Assembly (NCBI RefSeq): GCF_018614095.1
Contig: NZ_JAGGOY010000042.1
Location: forward strand, 18,822-82,821
Direction: 5' to 3'
From: Streptomyces sp. ISL-87
GTDB taxonomy: Bacteria; Actinomycetota; Actinomycetes; Streptomycetales; Streptomycetaceae
Length of the DNA: 64,000 nucleotides
The notes beneath the pieces are model-generated. The model worked only from the letters and a program-made list of their open reading frames with translations. It did not search any database and had not been told where the DNA came from. Position 1 is the stretch's first letter. Each line of letters starts with the position of its first letter. This document shows positions 60,851-64,000 of this stretch, piece by piece. A program made the position numbers and the translations under genes.

Positions 60851-61498
60851 CTACGGGCCTTCGGCCGCCCCGCCACCGGCCAGCAGGGCCGTGACTTCGG
60901 CATCGCCGGTCTGGGTGAAGTCCGCGTACCACTCCCCGACCGACCGGAACGGGTGGGGCTGCGACAGGCACACCAGGTCGTCGGCGTCCTGCCCCAGCTC
61001 CTGCGAAGCCTCGGGCGGCGCCACGGGGACCGCCAGGACGACCCGGGCCGCCCCCTGCGCACGCGCGACCCGGCAGGCGGCGGCCGCGGTGGCGCCCGTG
61101 GCGATGCCGTCGTCGACGATCACCACGGTCCGTCCCGCCACCGGGACCCGGGCGCGACCCTCACGGTAGCGGTCGAGCCGCCGGCTGAGCTCGGCGCGCT
61201 CGGTGCGTTCCACCCGGGCCACATCGGCGTCGCTCACCCCGGCCAGCCGGACGATCCGGTCGTTCACCAGCCGCACCCCGCCCTCCCCGATGGCCCCGAA
61301 ACCCAGCTCCGGCTGGTACGGAACCCCGAGTTTGCGGATCACGATGACATCCATGGGCGCGCCCAGCGCCGCCGCGACCTCGGCCGCGACGGGAACACCC
61401 CCGCGCGGCAGGCCCAGCACCACGGGGTGGTCGAGCATCAGCCCGGCCACGGCCCGCCCCAGCTGCCTCCCGGCAGCCACACGATCCCTGAACAGCAC
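60851..61498 (-). CDS. Phosphoribosyltransferase family protein
   Basis: 215 residues. The PRPP-binding motif VVIVDDGIATGATA is intact, with LPRGGVPVAAEVA near the N-terminus and the flexible loop IGEGG. The group is the stand-alone, membrane-free PRTases often next to stress or GerE genes; substrate unknown. Confidence 0.9.
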   Translation of the reverse strand: MLFRDRVAAGRQLGRAVAGLMLDHPVVLGLPRGGVPVAAEVAAALGAPMDVIVIRKLGVPYQPELGFGAIGEGGVRLVNDRIVRLAGVSDADVARVERTERAELSRRLDRYREGRARVPVAGRTVVIVDDGIATGATAAAACRVARAQGAARVVLAVPVAPPEASQELGQDADDLVCLSQPHPFRSVGEWYADFTQTGDAEVTALLAGGGAAEGP

Positions 61499-61579
61499 GC
61501 CGTACCTCCCCTCGCGGGGGCGGACCTGGGACGATCCGCATTCGGAGTCCCGCCTTCCGACTACCCGGGGCCGGCCGGT

Positions 61580-61892
61580 TCATCCCCGGGCGAAGACCGC
61601 CACGGCGTTGTGGCCGCCGAATCCGAAGGAGTTGCTGACCGCGACCTACGACGTGTGCTTCCTGGCGGTACCCGTGACGACGTCGATGTCCATGTCGGCA
61701 TCGGTCTCGTCCAGCCCGGCCGTGGGCGGAACGGTGTCCTCGGACAGGGCGAGGACGGTCAGCGCCGCCTCGATGACGCCCGCGGCACCGAGCGTGTGGC
61801 CGAGCGCGCCCTTGGCCGAGGTGACGGCCGGTCGGTGCGGGAGGAGGCGGCGCAGGACGGCTGCCTCGATGGCGTCGTTCTGCGGGGTCGAG
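61580..61892 (-). pseudogene. C-terminal remnant of a beta-ketoacyl-ACP synthase
   Basis: The minus-strand frame reads STPQNDAIEAAVLRRLLPHR, then TSAKGALGHTLGAAGVIEAA and DVVTGTARKHTS, an in-frame TAG at 61646-61648, then VAVSNSFGFGGHNAVAVFAR to the natural end. These are the C-terminal motifs of FabF-type ketosynthases (Lys and His of the active site). The 5' part is gone, replaced at about 61892 by transposase sequence, and the stop is a nonsense change. Not functional. Confidence 0.8.
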
Positions 61893-62191
61893 GTGCGAAG
61901 ACCGTCTACGCCATCACCAGCCTGACCCCGGCCCAGGCCACCCCCGCCCAACTCGCCAAACTAATGCAGAACCACTGGGCAGTTGAGGCCCTGCACCATG
62001 TCAGGGACGTGACCTACGGCGAGGATTCCTCGCGGGTGCGGACCGGCACCGCACCGCGCGCCATGGCCACCCTGCGCAACCTGGCCATCGGCCTGATGCG
62101 GCAAGCCGGCTGGACCAACATCGCCGCCGCAACCGACCACTACAGATCACGCCCCGATCACGCCACCGCCATGCTCGATCTCGCCGTGTGA
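61893..62191 (+). pseudogene. 3' remnant of an ISAs1 family transposase
   Basis: About 99 codons reading GAKTVYAITSLTPAQATPAQ through NHWAVEALHHVRDVTYGEDS to the stop at 62191. The pattern H-W-x-(V/I)-E with VRDVTFGED and ATLRNLAI is the C-terminal end of ISAs1 DDE transposases. The start is missing and its first bases abut the ketosynthase remnant, so insertion and deletion have joined the two. Confidence 0.75.
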
Positions 62192-62309
62192 ACGCATCAG
62201 CCCTGGGTGTACGAGCGGGTGACCGCCGCTGCTTGAAAGCTTCATTCTTGCTCCCTTCGGCCCATTCCTGAGCCGCCGGTGCGGTTCTTGCACGACGTGG
62301 CGTTGTCCA

Positions 62310-62393
62310 CTAGACGAGTTATTCCGATGTGATCAGTGGTCGTAGGTGATCAGCGATCGTGTGATGGGCTGGCCGGTCTTGTGGTTGTGCCAG
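62310..62393 (-). repeat. Inverted copy of an IS982 end (remnant)
   Basis: These 84 bp match the reverse complement of 63917-64000 at about 77 positions, including the terminal CTAGACGAGT. The minus strand reads the last codons of an IS982 transposase (WHNHKTGQPITRSL). It is the 3' end of a second, diverged copy. Confidence 0.85.
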
Positions 62394-62961
62394 CGCCGTC
62401 CTGCGGGTGGTAGAGCTCTTGGGCGCAGGCCAGGTCGATAGGCCCGTCCTGGTGCAGGTGCAGGAAGAAGTCCAGCTGCCACGCCTGCGCACTGCTGGCC
62501 TGACGGTTGGTGGTGGTCACCCAGGGCGGGTAGACGCGGAAGGCTCGTTTCCCACCGGAATCGTTTGCTGACACGACACCGTGTTGGCGGAGCGCGTCCA
62601 TGGGAAAGACGAACTGGCCGAGGTGGTGATGGTCGCGGGTGCTGATGATAAAGAGGTCGACGGGGTCCGTGGCGTCGAAGGGCTGGATGGGCCCGGCCGG
62701 GGACCTCTTCCAGACGGTGACGAATTGGCCGACCTTGGTGGGGGTCGTCTTGGCTGCGCGGAACCGGATGGAGAGGCCGTCAAGGGTGAATTCATGGGCG
62801 GCGTAAGCGGCGCCCTCGGCTTCGGGCACTGGCTGCGAGCAGGTGAACCCGCAGGGGTCGTAGACGAGCGCCTTCGCCACAATGAGATCTCCGTGGGCCG
62901 GGGCGGTGTCCGACCACGGTTTGGGGTGGAGATCGGATGAGTACTCGCGATTCGTCGTCAT
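62350..62961 (-). CDS. MepB family protein (3' end altered by IS)
   Basis: 203 residues. The MepB core is present: YAAHEFTLDGLSIRFRAAKT, TPTKVGQFVTVWKRSPAGPI and LFIISTRDHHHLGQFVFPM. Homologues end shortly after the segment LACAQELYHP; here the frame runs on into the IS982 remnant and ends TTTRPASPSHDR, so the last residues are of IS origin. The core may still be functional. MepB is known from the Staphylococcus mepRAB locus; its function is not established. Confidence 0.85.
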   Translation of the reverse strand: MTTNREYSSDLHPKPWSDTAPAHGDLIVAKALVYDPCGFTCSQPVPEAEGAAYAAHEFTLDGLSIRFRAAKTTPTKVGQFVTVWKRSPAGPIQPFDATDPVDLFIISTRDHHHLGQFVFPMDALRQHGVVSANDSGGKRAFRVYPPWVTTTNRQASSAQAWQLDFFLHLHQDGPIDLACAQELYHPQDGAGTTTRPASPSHDR

Positions 62962-63083
62962 TCGTCCACCCTGTCACGGGTGCTTAACGCAGTCGGCTCG
63001 ACTTGGGGGCATCGCTCTCGTCGAGGTGATCAGAATGCTGACGGTGTGTCCGGGAACGCAGGCAGGGCGTCCAAGATCGTTGT
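62962..63083. other. Short gap between mepB and the IS982 transposase gene
   Basis: 122 bp holding the mepB and transposase promoters. I could not find a left terminal repeat matching the right end of the element here. Confidence 0.3.
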
Positions 63084-64000
63084 GTGACGAACAACCTAGA
63101 CGCCCTGCTGACAGCACTTTACGTGAAGATCGACGACGAGATCGGAGGAACCCGATGGCTGGGCCGCCCACCACGGTTGACGGACTCCGAGCTGGTCACG
63201 CTTGCCGTTGCCCAAGCGATGCTCGGTTTCACCTCGGAGTCGCGGTGGCTGCGGTTCGTGGACTCCCGCCTGGGTGCGCTGTTCCCGTACGTGCCAAAGC
63301 AGCCGGGCTGGAACAAGCGGCTGAGGGCCGCTCTGCCGCTGGTCAAGAAGGTGATACGGCTGCTGGCCGTCGATACGGACTTCTGGTTCGACAACCACTG
63401 GATCGTCGACTCCACCCCGGTGGAATGCGGTCGCTCGCGCCCGACGGTGAAACGCTCGGACATGGCCGGCTGGGCCGGATACGGATACTGCGCCAGCCAC
63501 AGCCGGTTCTTCTGGGGCCTTCGCCTGTTCCTGGTATGCACCCCGACCGGGATGCCGATCCTGTGGGCCCTGGCGAACCCGAAGCTCGACGAGCGCGAAG
63601 TGCTGACCGCGATGCTGGACCGAGAGCCGGACGTGGCGAGGGACAGGCCCGGGTTGCTGATGATCTCGGACAAAGGCTTCGCCTCCAAGGAGTTCGAGGC
63701 CGACCTGGCCTTGCGGGGTGCCGAGTTGCTGAGGCCGTCGTTCAAGCGCGAGAAAAAGCGCAAGGGTGAGAGCCTCCTGAAGTCGGTGCGGCAGCTGATC
63801 GAGTCGGTCAACGACACCCTCAAGGGCCAGCTCGACCTGGAACGACACGGAGGGCGGACCTCCGAAGGCGTCGCCGTCCGAGTCGCCCAGCGCATCCTCG
63901 CGATGGCCGCCGCAATCTGGCACAACCACAAGACAGGTCAGCCCATCACGCGATCCTTGATCGCCTACGACCACTGATCACATCGGAATGACTCGTCTAG
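63000..64000 (+). mobile_element. IS982 family insertion sequence, right end at or near the window edge
   Basis: The transposase gene is followed by 23 bp ending CATCGGAATGACTCGTCTAG at 64000, whose reverse complement also forms the end at 62310. The left boundary is estimated, because no matching left repeat was seen before 63084. Confidence 0.6.
63084..63977 (+). CDS. IS982 family transposase
   Basis: 297 residues from GTG 63084. DDE residues fit the family: D in AVDTDFWFDNHWIVDSTPVE, D in MISDKGFASKEFE, and E in QLIESVNDTLKGQLDLERHGG. Full length with no internal stop, so it may be active. It overlaps the mobile element feature ending at the window edge. Confidence 0.92.
   Translation: MTNNLDALLTALYVKIDDEIGGTRWLGRPPRLTDSELVTLAVAQAMLGFTSESRWLRFVDSRLGALFPYVPKQPGWNKRLRAALPLVKKVIRLLAVDTDFWFDNHWIVDSTPVECGRSRPTVKRSDMAGWAGYGYCASHSRFFWGLRLFLVCTPTGMPILWALANPKLDEREVLTAMLDREPDVARDRPGLLMISDKGFASKEFEADLALRGAELLRPSFKREKKRKGESLLKSVRQLIESVNDTLKGQLDLERHGGRTSEGVAVRVAQRILAMAAAIWHNHKTGQPITRSLIAYDH

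Noticed and set aside
1..64000. CRISPR arrays, tRNA or rRNA genes
   Set aside because: No regular repeat-spacer array or recognisable RNA gene was seen when reading both strands.

Overview
The window is high-GC DNA from an actinobacterium, almost certainly a Streptomyces. Evidence is the strong GC bias at third codon positions, many GTG starts, the MurT/GatD pair, a DUF5999 protein, whiE-like spore-pigment genes, several SpoIIE-type phosphatases and a rare TTA leucine codon. I found no rRNA, tRNA or CRISPR array.

Layout. (1) 1-10.6 kb, core metabolism: the end of an anti-sigma-like ATPase, a VOC protein, the urease operon ureABCFGD, a secreted tripeptidyl aminopeptidase-like hydrolase, a PlsC-type acyltransferase, a CtaG-like membrane protein and phosphofructokinase. 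(2) 10.7-15.6 kb: the gatD-murT cell-wall pair, peptide deformylase, and a TetR gene facing an acyl-CoA dehydrogenase across a clear palindromic operator. (3) 15.6-25.5 kb: small and secreted proteins, an AfsR/LuxR-like NB-ARC ATPase, an FN3 lipoprotein, a decayed secreted-protein gene, an MsrP-like molybdoenzyme with its cytochrome b, a PP2C phosphatase and a beta-helix protein. (4) 25.5-29.7 kb: an orphan set of spore-pigment tailoring genes (O-methyltransferase, SchA/CurD protein, FAD hydroxylase) with no polyketide synthase. (5) 29.8-40 kb: an unusual M4-M28 double peptidase, LysR, a UBP zinc finger, a PAS-GAF-PP2C phosphatase, TetR and an M19-like secreted protein.

(6) 40.4-58 kb is the most interesting part. 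A minus-strand run from about 57.4 to 47.3 kb encodes an EamA exporter, an aminotransferase, two paralogous M29-like/putative peptide-binding proteins that flank an 18-residue peptide gene (MKKIKVQKNRNYLGTLLG), a diiron oxidase, a GNAT-like protein, a DUF2817 zinc hydrolase, an MFS exporter and an ATP-grasp ligase. A divergent Lrp/AsnC gene with its own palindrome sits at the start. Downstream, still on the minus strand, are an HOT-like iron alcohol dehydrogenase, an aldehyde dehydrogenase with a TTA codon, LuxR and GlxA/AraC regulators, and a dedicated aspartokinase plus aspartate-semialdehyde dehydrogenase. I read this as a ribosomal-peptide-dependent natural product cluster. It resembles crocagin in logic (a short precursor and two homologous peptide-binding proteins), but the peptide has no Trp and the enzyme set differs.

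(7) 58-64 kb: a large sensor-PP2C-HATPase protein, a phosphoribosyltransferase, then a scrambled zone with a nonsense-mutated ketosynthase tail, an ISAs1 transposase tail, a mepB gene and an IS982 copy. MepB lies between inverted IS982 ends, and the right end coincides with the end of the window.
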